From Mycobacterium senriense (GTDB lineage Bacteria; Actinomycetota; Actinomycetes; Mycobacteriales; Mycobacteriaceae): DNA of 64,000 bases. Of this stretch, positions 26,347 to 34,518 are shown in pieces (within the stretch, counting starts at the first letter, position 1; every line of letters starts with the position of its first letter). The DNA is taken from NCBI RefSeq assembly GCF_019668465.1, contig NZ_AP024828.1:3534001-3598000 (forward strand), written 5' to 3'. The notes under the pieces were generated by a model that made no database searches, was not told the DNA's origin, and saw only the letters and a program-made list of their open reading frames with translations. The translations under genes were made by a program, and so were the position numbers.

Positions 26347-27543
26347 ATGGCGCATTTGCGACGACGACGATCATGGCTGGTGGCCGCGATCGTTCCGATT
26401 GCTGTGTTGAGCGCCGCCTGCAATGGCAACCACGGGGCGGCACCTGCGAAGGTCATCTTCGACAAGGGCACCCCGCTGGCCGACCTGCTGGTCCCCAAGC
26501 TCACCGCCTCGGTGACCGACGGCGCCGTCGGTGTGACGGTGGACGCACCCGTCACAGTGACCGTCGCCGACGGCGTGCTCGCCTCGGTCAGCATGGTCAA
26601 CGAGAACGGCAGGTCGGTCAGTGGGCAGCTGAGTCCCGACGGGCTGCGCTGGTCCACCACCGAGCAGCTCGGCTACAACAGGCGCTACACGCTGAACGTC
26701 AAGGCGACCGGCCTGGGCGGCGCGGCCAGCAAGCAGATGACCTTCGAGACCAGTTCGCCCGCCCACCTGACCATGCCCTACGTCAGCCCGGCCGACGGCG
26801 ACGTGGTCGGCATCGGTGAGCCGGTGGCGATCCGCTTCGACGAGAACATCGCGAACCGCGCGGCCGCCCAGAAGGCCATCAGCATCACCACCAACCCTCC
26901 GGTCGAGGGCGCGTTCTATTGGCTCAACAACCGCGAAGTGCGTTGGCGCCCCGAGCGTTTCTGGAAGTCGGGAACCGCCATCGACGTGGCGGTCAACACG
27001 TACGGGGTGGACCTGGGCGACGGAATGTTCGGCGAGGACAACGTCAAGACGCACTTCACCATCGGTGACGAGGTGATCTCGACGGCCGACGACACCACGA
27101 AGACGGTGACCGTGCGGGTCAACGGTGATGTCGTCAAGACCATGCCGACGTCAATGGGCAAGGACAGCACCCCAACGGCCAACGGGGTCTACATCATTGG
27201 TGCGCGGTTCAAGCACATCATCATGGATTCCTCGACCTACGGCGTTCCGGTCAACTCGCCCAACGGATATCGCACCGAAGTCGACTGGGCCACCCAGATG
27301 TCCTACAGCGGCGTCTTTGTGCATTCCGCGCCGTGGTCGGTGGGTGCCCAGGGCCACACCAATACCAGCCACGGGTGCCTGAACGTCAGTCCGAGCAACG
27401 CCGAGTGGTTCTACGACCACAGCAAGAGCGGCGACATCGTCGAGGTGGTGCACACGCTCGGGCCGACGCTGCCGGGCATCGAGGGGCTCGGCGACTGGAA
27501 CATCCCGTGGGCGCAGTGGAAGGCGGGCAACGCCAACACCTGA
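26347..27543 (+). CDS. ldtB: L,D-transpeptidase LdtMt2 type (Rv2518c homologue)
   Basis: Forms 3-3 cross-links in peptidoglycan and is the main target of carbapenems in mycobacteria. The 398-residue protein has an N-terminal membrane/lipoprotein signal (hydrophobic core 10-24, possible lipobox SAAC with Cys25), two immunoglobulin-like domains (about 40-250) and a YkuD catalytic domain with HSAPWSVG and SHGCLN; the nucleophile is Cys344. ATG at 26347 has GGAAGG upstream; an ATG five codons earlier is the alternative. Convergent with a lipoprotein gene seven bases beyond its stop. Sequence similarity to M. tuberculosis LdtMt2 is strong along the whole catalytic half. Confidence 0.96.
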   Translation: MAHLRRRRSWLVAAIVPIAVLSAACNGNHGAAPAKVIFDKGTPLADLLVPKLTASVTDGAVGVTVDAPVTVTVADGVLASVSMVNENGRSVSGQLSPDGLRWSTTEQLGYNRRYTLNVKATGLGGAASKQMTFETSSPAHLTMPYVSPADGDVVGIGEPVAIRFDENIANRAAAQKAISITTNPPVEGAFYWLNNREVRWRPERFWKSGTAIDVAVNTYGVDLGDGMFGEDNVKTHFTIGDEVISTADDTTKTVTVRVNGDVVKTMPTSMGKDSTPTANGVYIIGARFKHIIMDSSTYGVPVNSPNGYRTEVDWATQMSYSGVFVHSAPWSVGAQGHTNTSHGCLNVSPSNAEWFYDHSKSGDIVEVVHTLGPTLPGIEGLGDWNIPWAQWKAGNANT

Positions 27544-27549
27544 CGGCGG

Positions 27550-27972
27550 TCAGTCGATCTTGTGCCAGGTCCCGCAACTGCGCGTCATGAACGCGGTATC
27601 GGTCGGCAAGATCGCGACCACCTGCGGGCCGTCGCCGACGTTGTTGTCGATGACGTCGTTGGTGTTGAAACTGCGCAGCCTGGCCCAATAGCACCCGGAT
27701 ACGCCGCCATCGGTGCGGTACGTGCCCGCCGCGATGTCCTTGTTGACGATGTAGGTGCCGTTCTTTTCGATCGAGGTCTTCGGCCCCGGCGGGGGCGGCG
27801 GGGGGACTGTCTTCGTCACCGTCTTTGTCTCGGCCGGCACCGTCGACGTGACGGTCATCGTGGTGTGACTCGACCCACCGCAACCCGCGAGGAACAGCGC
27901 GATCCCCGCGACAGCCGTCGCCCCCGGCCGAATGCGCCGGGGCCGGGGCGGGGCGGGACGTTGGCTGTTCAC
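27550..27972 (-). CDS. Putative lipoprotein with repeated-strand C-terminal domain
   Basis: The 140-residue product has a basic N-terminus, a hydrophobic stretch and a clear lipobox LAGC near residue 31, followed by a Thr/Val-rich and then proline-rich linker (seven Pro in a row region). The C-terminal 75 residues contain NGTYIVNKDIAAGTYRT and CYWARLRSF, a pattern I have seen in many actinobacterial secreted proteins without known function; two Cys may form a disulfide. The GTG at 27972 follows GGAAAAG; an alternative GTG lies five codons upstream. Longer in-frame reading would run into tRNA-His and is rejected. Confidence 0.82.
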   Translation of the reverse strand: MNSQRPAPPRPRRIRPGATAVAGIALFLAGCGGSSHTTMTVTSTVPAETKTVTKTVPPPPPPGPKTSIEKNGTYIVNKDIAAGTYRTDGGVSGCYWARLRSFNTNDVIDNNVGDGPQVVAILPTDTAFMTRSCGTWHKID

Positions 27973-28024
27973 TACTTTTCCACTCACGGATGTGTCGGCG
28001 TTTGCGCGAAGACGGTAGCACCAT

Positions 28025-28057
28025 AAAAGGTCAGGGAGCGGTGATGCTCCCTGACCT
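28025..28057 (-). terminator. Intrinsic terminator of tRNA-His
   Basis: A perfect 12-base-pair stem: AGGTCAGGGAGC (28028-28039) with GCTCCCTGACCT (28046-28057), six-base loop. On the minus strand the stem is followed by TTTAT, and it begins two bases after the tRNA 3' end. This is one of the few textbook Rho-independent terminators in the window. On the plus strand it has no T-run. Confidence 0.88.
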
Positions 28058-28058
28058 G

Positions 28059-28134
28059 TGGGGTGAGTGACGGGACTCGAACCCGCGACATTCAGGATCA
28101 CAACCTGACGCTCTACCAACTGAACTACACCCAC
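28059..28134 (-). tRNA. tRNA-His (anticodon GTG)
   Basis: Read on the minus strand: acceptor GTGGGTG pairs with CACTCAC, D-arm GTTCAGTTGGTAGAGC, anticodon loop TTGTGAT with GTG, T-arm CGGGTTCGAGTCCCG. An extra G at 28135 can supply the G-1 typical of histidine tRNA, opposite discriminator C. The 3' CCA is encoded (28061-28059). Confidence 0.97.
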
Positions 28135-28189
28135 CACGGCCGCAAGCCGACCCTCGCACGATGACGGTCAACGAGCGGCGACGTCGATA

Positions 28190-28837
28190 CTAACCGGTTG
28201 GCGGCGCGCTGGCCGAATCGCTTGGCCCCGGTGCGTCTTTTTCACCGTCAAGTTCCGCGACGACCGCCTCGATTTCGCTGGTAGACGGCCCCGGCGGCGC
28301 GACGAACGCGGTTCGCCGGTAGAACTGCAGTTCGCGGATGGATTCGTGGATGTCGGCCAGGGCCCGGTGGGCCAGCCCCTTGACGGGCTGACCGAAGTAA
28401 ATCCGCGGGTACCAGCGCCGGCACAGCTCTTTGATCGAGCTCACATCGATCATGCGGTAGTGCAGGAACGAGTCCAGGGCGGGCATGTCGCGCACGATGA
28501 AGGCGCGGTCGGTGGCGATGGAGTTGCCGGCCAGCGGCGCCGTCTTGGGTTGCTTGACGTGTTCGCCGATGTAGTCCAGCACCATCGCCTCGGCGGTGGC
28601 CAGGTCGACGGTGGATGTCCGCACCTCGTCGGTCAGCCCGGAGCGCGAGTGCATTTCGGTGACCACGTCGCCCATCGTCGCGAGCACGGCATCGTCGGCG
28701 TGGATCACCACGTCGACTCCCTCGCCGAGAATGTTCAAATCGGCGTCGGTCACCAGCGCCGCGATTTCAATCAGCTTGTCCGAGCCCAGATCAAGCCCGG
28801 TCATCTCGCAGTCGATCCACACCAATTCGTCTCGCAC
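28190..28837 (-). CDS. orn: Oligoribonuclease
   Basis: Degrades two- to five-base RNA fragments, including pGpG from cyclic-di-GMP breakdown. The 215-residue length equals that of M. tuberculosis Orn. The DEDDh exonuclease residues are visible: Asp and Glu in [11 protein letters not shown], Asp in [10 protein letters not shown], and [10 protein letters not shown] carrying the catalytic His and last Asp. The GTG at 28837 ([12 protein letters not shown]) is the family start; an upstream in-frame start would add 18 extra residues. The C-terminal 25 residues are acidic, Ser/Pro rich and probably disordered. Divergent from the HerA-like ATPase. Confidence 0.96.
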   Translation of the reverse strand: MRDELVWIDCEMTGLDLGSDKLIEIAALVTDADLNILGEGVDVVIHADDAVLATMGDVVTEMHSRSGLTDEVRTSTVDLATAEAMVLDYIGEHVKQPKTAPLAGNSIATDRAFIVRDMPALDSFLHYRMIDVSSIKELCRRWYPRIYFGQPVKGLAHRALADIHESIRELQFYRRTAFVAPPGPSTSEIEAVVAELDGEKDAPGPSDSASAPPTG

Positions 28838-29014
28838 AGCGCTCAGACTAGTGGTGATCGCAAGTGCGGCGGAGCCGGGCGCTGGGGGCACGCCCCATCA
28901 GAACCAAGGCCCAGCCGGCGCCCGCGCCGGACCTCGCCCCCGGATGAGCTGGAGAAGTAGGGTGAGCGTTGTCGAACTGCATGCCGAATCATCGGGGAAG
29001 AGGGGCGCAGCACG

Positions 29015-30586
29015 ATGAGCACTGATTCAGCGGCCGCGACGCGCATCGCCGACGGCTACGCCGTCGACGGCCAGGCACTGGAATTGGGCACCGTCGTCAT
29101 CGACGGCGCGGCCGATCCGACGGCGCAGATCCGTATCCCGTTGGCCACCATCAACAGGCACGGCCTGGTGGCCGGGGCCACCGGAACGGGCAAGACCAAG
29201 ACGCTGCAACTGATCGCCGAGCAACTCAGCGCCGCAGGCGTCCCCGTGCTGATGGCCGACGTGAAGGGCGACCTGTCCGGTCTGTCCAGGCCCGGCGAAG
29301 GGAACGACAAGACTGCCGCGCGGGCCAAGGACACCGGCGACAACTGGGAGCCGACCGGGTTTGCGGTCGAGTTCTTGTCGTTGGGCACCAAGGGAATCGG
29401 CGTGCCGATCCGCGCGACCGTCGACAGCTTCGGCCCCGTTCTGCTGTCAAAAGTGCTGGGGCTCAACGCTACTCAAGAGTCGACGCTGGGGCTGATCTTC
29501 CATTGGGCCAAGGATCACAACCGCCGGCTGGTCACCACGGACGACCTACGCGGTGCCATCAGCTACCTGACCAGCGACGCGGGCAAGGAGGACCTGAAAT
29601 CCCTGGGCGGCGTGTCGGCGACCACGGCGGGCGTCATCCTGCGGGCGCTGGTGAACCTCGATGCCGAGGGCGGCGACACCTTCTTCGGCGAGCCCAAGCT
29701 CGACCCGAACGATCTGCTGCGCGCCAACGATCAAGGCCAGGGCGTCATCTCGCTGCTGGAGTTCACCGGTCAGTCGGTGCGTCCGGTCATCTTCTCCACC
29801 TTCCTGATGTGGCTGCTCGCCGACCTGTACACCCAGCTGGACGAGGTCGGTGACGTGGACAGGCCGAAGCTGGTGTTCTTCTTCGACGAGGCGCACCTGT
29901 TGTTCGCCGACGCGTCCAAGGCCTTCCTCGAACAGGTCGAACAGACCGTCAAGTTGATCCGGTCGAAGGGCGTCGGGGTGTTCTTCTGCACCCAGCTGCC
30001 CACGGACATTCCCAATGACATCCTCTCCCAGTTGGGCGCCCGAATTCAGCACGCCCTGCGGGCGTTCACGCCCGACGATCAGAAGGCGCTCAGCAGGACC
30101 GTCCGCACCTACCCGAAAACCGATGTGTACGACCTGGAGTCGGCGTTGACGTCGCTGGGAATCGGCGAGGCGGTGGTCACCGTGCTGTCCGAGAAGGGCG
30201 CACCGACGCCGGTCGCGTGGACCCGGATGCGGGTGCCGCGCTCGTTGATGGCGTCGATCGGCACCGGGGACATCGAGGCCGCGGCGAAAAACAGTCCGCT
30301 GCAGGCGAAGTACGGCCAGACGGCTCCCCAACCCGCGCAGCCGCAGGCTGTACCGCAGCCGTCCCAGGCCCAACCCGCGCAGCCGCCGCAGCCCCAGTCC
30401 GGCTACCCGCCCGTCCCGCCGAACGAGCCGGTACCGCCGATGCCGGAGCCGGCGGAGCCGAAGGGCCCGAAGGGGCCCACCATGTGGGAAGAGGTGCTGC
30501 AGAACCCGACGGTGAAAAGCGGGATCAACACCGCGATACGCGAAGCGGTCAAGAGCGTCTTCGGTACCGGCCGGCGCCGGAAGTAG
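29015..30586 (+). CDS. HerA/DUF853-type ATPase (Rv2510c homologue)
   Basis: The 523-residue P-loop ATPase has Walker A GATGTGKT (about residues 54-61), Walker B in KLVFFFDEAHLLF near residue 287, and a sensor region FFCTQLPTDIPNDIL. It belongs to the DUF853 branch of the HerA/FtsK fold. Its C-terminal 90 residues are a Pro/Gln-rich linker (about 430-485) ending in a helix that finishes in FGTGRRRK. Cellular role is unknown; relatives act as DNA or protein translocases. ATG at 29015, preceded by GGGGCG. Its stop is four bases from that of convergent cmrA. Confidence 0.9.
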   Translation: MSTDSAAATRIADGYAVDGQALELGTVVIDGAADPTAQIRIPLATINRHGLVAGATGTGKTKTLQLIAEQLSAAGVPVLMADVKGDLSGLSRPGEGNDKTAARAKDTGDNWEPTGFAVEFLSLGTKGIGVPIRATVDSFGPVLLSKVLGLNATQESTLGLIFHWAKDHNRRLVTTDDLRGAISYLTSDAGKEDLKSLGGVSATTAGVILRALVNLDAEGGDTFFGEPKLDPNDLLRANDQGQGVISLLEFTGQSVRPVIFSTFLMWLLADLYTQLDEVGDVDRPKLVFFFDEAHLLFADASKAFLEQVEQTVKLIRSKGVGVFFCTQLPTDIPNDILSQLGARIQHALRAFTPDDQKALSRTVRTYPKTDVYDLESALTSLGIGEAVVTVLSEKGAPTPVAWTRMRVPRSLMASIGTGDIEAAAKNSPLQAKYGQTAPQPAQPQAVPQPSQAQPAQPPQPQSGYPPVPPNEPVPPMPEPAEPKGPKGPTMWEEVLQNPTVKSGINTAIREAVKSVFGTGRRRK

Positions 30587-30589
30587 CCC

Positions 30590-31396
30590 CTATCCGCCGC
30601 CCAGCTTCTTGTAGAACGCGCCGACGATAGGCGCCACGATGGCGCGCGGCCCGTACCCGCTGGCGACCGACATGGCCTTCGAGGTCAGTCCCGGAACGAC
30701 GCGCATTTTGTTGCGCGCCAACGCATCCAGCGACACCCGCGCGGTGTGCTCGGTCGAGATCCACAGGAAGTCCGGCACCAGCCGCTCGACGATCGAGGCC
30801 TCGGTGTCCTCGGGCAGATCGGTGCGCACCGGGCCGGGCGCCAGCAGCGTCACGTTGACACCGGATCCGCGCAGCTCGCCGCGCAGCGACTCGCTGAAGG
30901 TGTTCGCGAACGCCTTGGTGGCCGCGTAGGTGGCGTTGTAGGGAATCGGCGAATTGCCCGCCGCCGAACCGGAAATCAGGATGCCGCCGGACTTACGCTC
31001 GACCATTCCCGGCAGCACCGCCAACGTAAGGTCATGCACCCCAAGGACGTTCAGCTGCAGCTGAGCCTTTTCGCCAGCGGGATCGAGCATGGCGACCGGA
31101 CCGAACGTCGCGGTGCCCGCGTTGGCGCAGAGGATCGAGATCGGGCGGGCGGCCAGCTCGTCGCACAGCTTCGCGCGTTCGCCCGGGTCGGCCAGGTCGG
31201 CGGGGCGCACGTCGACGATGACGCCGTACCTGTCGGTCAGGCGGGTGGCCAGGTCCTTGAGCAGGTCTTCGCGGCGCGCGGTGACGATGAGGTTGTGTCC
31301 GCGTGCGGCGAGTTCGGTGGCCAGCGCTTCACCGATGTTCTGCGAAGCTCCGGTCACAACGGCGCGCGCCTCGGGGCTTGGAGCGGGTAGCGGCAT
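30590..31396 (-). CDS. cmrA: Mycolate reductase CmrA (short-chain dehydrogenase)
   Basis: Reduces the 3-oxo intermediate to mature mycolic acid, the last step of mycolate assembly in Corynebacteriales. The 268-residue protein has the NADPH-binding TGASQNIG glycine motif at the N-terminus, the NAG motif in LCANAGTA, the catalytic Ser in ISGSAAGN and the YxxxK pair in TYAATKAF. Length and sequence agree with M. tuberculosis Rv2509, whose function was shown in Corynebacterium and M. smegmatis homologues. The ATG at 31396 is chosen; longer readings enter the promoter region. Divergent from the MFS gene. Confidence 0.92.
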   Translation of the reverse strand: MPLPAPSPEARAVVTGASQNIGEALATELAARGHNLIVTARREDLLKDLATRLTDRYGVIVDVRPADLADPGERAKLCDELAARPISILCANAGTATFGPVAMLDPAGEKAQLQLNVLGVHDLTLAVLPGMVERKSGGILISGSAAGNSPIPYNATYAATKAFANTFSESLRGELRGSGVNVTLLAPGPVRTDLPEDTEASIVERLVPDFLWISTEHTARVSLDALARNKMRVVPGLTSKAMSVASGYGPRAIVAPIVGAFYKKLGGG

Positions 31397-31465
31397 GCGC
31401 CCAATCGTAGACAGCGGGCCAAATGGCGCCCGCAGGCGATCGCGGGCGCCTATAGAGTGCCGGGA

Positions 31466-32818
31466 ATGAGCCAGCCGGAGTCGCGTTCCGTCAGCCCCGC
31501 GCGATCGCGGGTGGTGGCGTGGGCGCTCTGGGACTGCGGCTCGACCGGTCTGAATGCGATCGTGGCGACCTTCGTCTTCGCCGTCTACCTGACCAGCAGC
31601 GTTGGCGTGGGAATCTCCGGCGCCACCACGCCGGCGAGCTGGTTGGGCCGCGCGGCGGCCGTCGCCGGGTTGACCGTCGCCGTGCTCGCGCCCGCCGTCG
31701 GCGTGTGGGTGGAGTCCCCGCACCGCAGGCGGGTGGCGCTGAGTGTGCTAACCGCCACGGCGGTGACGCTGACCTGCTTGATGTTCTTCGTCCGCGACAG
31801 CCCCGGCTATCTGTGGGCCGGTCTGGTGCTGCTCGGGGCGACGGCGGCCTGCGGCGACTTGGCCAGCGTCCCGTACAACGCCATGCTGCGTCAGCTCTCG
31901 ACGCCGCAGACGGCCGGGCGGATATCCGGATTCGGCTGGGCGGCGGGTTATGTCGGCAGCGTGCTGCTCCTGCTGGTGATCTACACCGGCTTCATCTCCG
32001 GATCCGGCAAGGGGCCCGACGCGACACGTGGCCTGCTGCGAGTTCCCTTGCGGGACGGGCTTTATGTCCGCGAGGCGATGGTGGTGGCCGCGATCTGGTT
32101 CGCGGTGCTGGCGCTTCCCCTGCTGTTCGTCGCGCACCGGCTGACGGAGTCGGCGGAGAGGGACCAGCCGACGAGCATGCTGGGTGGGTACCGCAAGCTG
32201 TGGACCGAGGTCGCCGCGGAATGGCGGCGCGACCGCAACCTGGTGTACTTCCTGTTCGCCAGCGCGCTCTTCCGGGACGGGCTGGCGGCGATCTTCGCGT
32301 TCGGCGCGGTGCTCGGCGTCAACGTGTACGGCATCTCGCAGGCCAACGTGTTGATCTTCGGGGTGGCGGCCAGCGTGGTCGCCGCGGTGGGCGCGGTGCT
32401 GGGTGGGTTCGTCGACCACCGCGTTGGATCGAAGCCCGTCATCGTGGCGTCACTGGTCGCGATCATCGCCCTGGGGCTGACCCTGATGGCGCTGTCCGGG
32501 CCGGTCGCCTTCTGGGTGTGCGGGCTGATGCTGTGCATGTTCATCGGGCCGTCGCAGTCGTCGTCGCGCGCCTTGCTGCTGCACATGGCCAAGAACGGCA
32601 GGGAAGGCGTCGCGTTCGGCCTCTACACCATGACCGGGCGGGCGGTGGCGTTCGTGGCGCCCTGGCTGTTCTCCGTGTTCGTCGACGTCTTCGGCGCCGT
32701 GCGGGCCGGCCTGGGCGGAATTTCGCTGGTGCTGATCGCCGGACTGCTCGCGATGCTGGCGGTGCGGGTTCCGGCGCGCGTCGCTGCGGTGGCCGAACCC
32801 GCGGCCGAGCCGTCCTAA
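31466..32818 (+). CDS. MFS transporter, UMF1/Atg22-like (Rv2508c homologue)
   Basis: The 450-residue protein has 12 predicted membrane segments. It starts ARSRVVAWALWDCGSTGLNAIVATFVFAVYL, typical of the Atg22/UMF1 branch where an early DxG motif lies in helix one. A hydrophilic loop near residues 225-255 separates the two halves. Members of the branch include amino-acid exporters of vacuoles in fungi; bacterial substrates are unknown. ATG at 31466; a GTG three codons earlier is possible. Convergent with the next gene, whose stop is 19 bases away. Confidence 0.88.
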   Translation: MSQPESRSVSPARSRVVAWALWDCGSTGLNAIVATFVFAVYLTSSVGVGISGATTPASWLGRAAAVAGLTVAVLAPAVGVWVESPHRRRVALSVLTATAVTLTCLMFFVRDSPGYLWAGLVLLGATAACGDLASVPYNAMLRQLSTPQTAGRISGFGWAAGYVGSVLLLLVIYTGFISGSGKGPDATRGLLRVPLRDGLYVREAMVVAAIWFAVLALPLLFVAHRLTESAERDQPTSMLGGYRKLWTEVAAEWRRDRNLVYFLFASALFRDGLAAIFAFGAVLGVNVYGISQANVLIFGVAASVVAAVGAVLGGFVDHRVGSKPVIVASLVAIIALGLTLMALSGPVAFWVCGLMLCMFIGPSQSSSRALLLHMAKNGREGVAFGLYTMTGRAVAFVAPWLFSVFVDVFGAVRAGLGGISLVLIAGLLAMLAVRVPARVAAVAEPAAEPS

Positions 32819-32836
32819 CCGACTTCGAGGTAACGC

Positions 32837-33607
32837 CTAGCCGCGAGCGTCGCAGATGGTCAGGCCGCCGCCAACGCGCTTGCTGATTTGAACCCCGTCG
32901 ACGGTGAGCGTGCACGTGACGCTGTGGCCGATGTTGACGATCGTGACGTTGGGCGGGTGGTCAGCCGACTTCGACAGGCTGACCTCCTTGCTCCACGGCA
33001 GCGCGACGTTGAATTCGGTCTGGATGAGGCCGCCGGTATCGATGTACATGATGCTGATCGCGCGGCCCTCACCCGAGACGGTGTACACGACGTCTTGCAT
33101 CCTGGCCGGCCCGGTCGTCTCGGGCGGCAGCTCGGGGCCGCTGGTCGGCGGTATCGGGGCCGGGATGAGCGACGGCGACCGGTGTGGCGATGGGGTCGTC
33201 GTTTCCGTGGTCGGCTCCGGCATCGCCGGCAACGGCGGGACGGCGGTCTGGGTCTTGATCGCGTCGTTCGCCAGCACCAGGGCAATCACCAGCGCGACGA
33301 CCAGCAATACCGCCGCGCCGGCGCCGAGCCACAACCATCGCGACGATTTCGGGCCCTCGGGCGGCGGGGGAGCCATGTCCGTCGGTTGGTTGCCCGACGA
33401 GGGCAGATCCTGCTGCCAGTACGCCGGCAGCCGCTTTGTGGTGTTCGTCTCGTTCGGGGTGGGCGCCCAGGGCGGCGCCGCCCCACGATAGCTCTGCGCG
33501 TAGGGCATCTGGTCGGCGTACGCGGGATCGACGGGCGGCGCATACCCCGGCTGCTGTGGCCCCGGCTGCGACGTAGGAAACCGCTCGGTGGGACGTGAAT
33601 CGTTCAT
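32837..33607 (-). CDS. Proline-rich single-pass membrane protein with MmpS-like outer domain (Rv2507 homologue)
   Basis: The 256-residue protein has a cytoplasmic Pro/Gln/Tyr-rich region (1-88), one membrane helix (about 90-112, WLWLGAGAAVLLVVALVIALVLA-like core), a Pro/Thr-rich linker and an outer beta domain (about 165-256) with VVYTVSGEGRAISIMYID and two Cys. The outer domain resembles the MmpS and related secreted folds. ATG at 33607 follows AGGTGG at close spacing. A GTG at 33661, one base after the bkaR stop, would give 274 residues and translational coupling; it is a real alternative because the M. tuberculosis protein is annotated with 273. Confidence 0.82.
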   Translation of the reverse strand: MNDSRPTERFPTSQPGPQQPGYAPPVDPAYADQMPYAQSYRGAAPPWAPTPNETNTTKRLPAYWQQDLPSSGNQPTDMAPPPPEGPKSSRWLWLGAGAAVLLVVALVIALVLANDAIKTQTAVPPLPAMPEPTTETTTPSPHRSPSLIPAPIPPTSGPELPPETTGPARMQDVVYTVSGEGRAISIMYIDTGGLIQTEFNVALPWSKEVSLSKSADHPPNVTIVNIGHSVTCTLTVDGVQISKRVGGGLTICDARG

Positions 33608-33662
33608 GTCCACCTCATGGCATGCAGGGTACCTGGGCTCGGTGTTAAAACCCTGAGTCACC

Positions 33663-34334
33663 TTACGACGGACTGCTCATGGGCACTGAATTTCCGGCCG
33701 CGAGCGCGGCCACCGTCATCGCCCGCATGACGGCGCGTGACCTCGCCGCGCGGACGGTCTTGCTGCGCGAAGTATCGGCGGACTTCATGCTGTGCGGTGT
33801 CGAATTAAGCAGACCGAACACGGCGTGCGCGGCCAGCCGGGCATCGGCCTCGGCCAGCTCTGGGTTCAGCTCCCGCAGCACCCCCACCCAGACCTCGACG
33901 TATTGACGCTGGGATTTGCGCACCTGCTTTTCGGCGGTCGCGGGCAGGTACGCGAGGTCGCGATCCTGGATGCGGATCAGGTCGGGCTCATTGAACACGA
34001 AGTCCAGATGGAAGTCGATCAGCGCGTCCAGGGCTGCGGCCGCGTCGGTGCTGTCCGTCTGCACCTTCCGCGCGCCGGCGAGTAGCCGCGTGCTGATGCC
34101 CACCAGCAACTCGACCAGCAGCGACTCCTTGTTCGGAAAATGCCGGTAGATCGCCGGACCGCTGACCCCGGCGGCCGCACCGATGTCTTCCAGCCGCACC
34201 GCGAGGAACCCGCGCTCGGCGAACAACCGCTCGGCGGCGGACAGCAGTTGTAGCCGGCGGTCGGACTTCAACTGGCTCCGGCGATTTGGAGCGTCAGCGG
34301 GACCGGCCTGGCCCTCGGAGGCGGACGCTGTCAT
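33663..34334 (-). CDS. bkaR: TetR-type repressor BkaR (Rv2506 homologue)
   Basis: The 223-residue regulator has a TetR helix-turn-helix at about residues 25-70 (AERLFAERGFLAVRLEDIGAAAGVSGPAIYRHF) and a helical ligand domain. In M. tuberculosis, BkaR represses genes of branched-chain keto acid and acyl-CoA metabolism, and the gene here faces the accD1 operon. The ATG at 34334 is fixed by GGAGG six bases upstream; a start seven codons earlier would overlap the site. Two identical operator cores GAGTTA-N8-TAACTC lie in the 184-base gap to accD1. The ligand is presumably a CoA thioester of branched-chain catabolism; that is inference. Confidence 0.9.
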   Translation of the reverse strand: MTASASEGQAGPADAPNRRSQLKSDRRLQLLSAAERLFAERGFLAVRLEDIGAAAGVSGPAIYRHFPNKESLLVELLVGISTRLLAGARKVQTDSTDAAAALDALIDFHLDFVFNEPDLIRIQDRDLAYLPATAEKQVRKSQRQYVEVWVGVLRELNPELAEADARLAAHAVFGLLNSTPHSMKSADTSRSKTVRAARSRAVMRAMTVAALAAGNSVPMSSPS

Positions 34335-34368
34335 GACGGACCTCCGTCTGGTCAACTGGCCCTAACGT

Positions 34369-34398
34369 AGCACGAGTTATTCGCGATTAACTCGTGCT
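34369..34398. promoter_or_regulatory. BkaR operator 1 (near bkaR)
   Basis: AGCACGAGTTA (34369-34379) and TAACTCGTGCT (34388-34398) form perfect 11-base arms around eight bases. The core GAGTTA-N8-TAACTC (34374-34393) is shared with operator 2. Its position, 35 bases upstream of the bkaR ATG, fits autoregulation. Confidence 0.78.
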
Positions 34399-34455
34399 CT
34401 GCGCCGACCGCGGTCCTTTCTGGACCGGCAACGACGGCAATGGTATTCTCGGCCC

Positions 34456-34479
34456 TTGAGTTAATGAGCATTAACTCAA
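34456..34479. promoter_or_regulatory. BkaR operator 2 (near accD1)
   Basis: TTGAGTTAAT (34456-34465) and ATTAACTCAA (34470-34479) form perfect 10-base arms around GAGC, with the same GAGTTA-N8-TAACTC core. A plausible promoter, TGGACC (34421-34426), 17 bases, TATTCT (34444-34449), ends just before it, so a bound repressor would cover the transcription start. The centres of the two operators are 84 bases apart, eight helical turns. Confidence 0.78.
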
Positions 34480-34518
34480 AAAGCCCGACCGCACGACGGC
34501 AAGGAGGCTGCTGCGGCG

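Noticed and set aside
27973..28137. N-terminal extension of the lipoprotein frame through tRNA-His
   Set aside because: The frame is open across the tRNA gene and its terminator, but that DNA is explained by the tRNA; the lipoprotein signal starts at the GTG at 27972.
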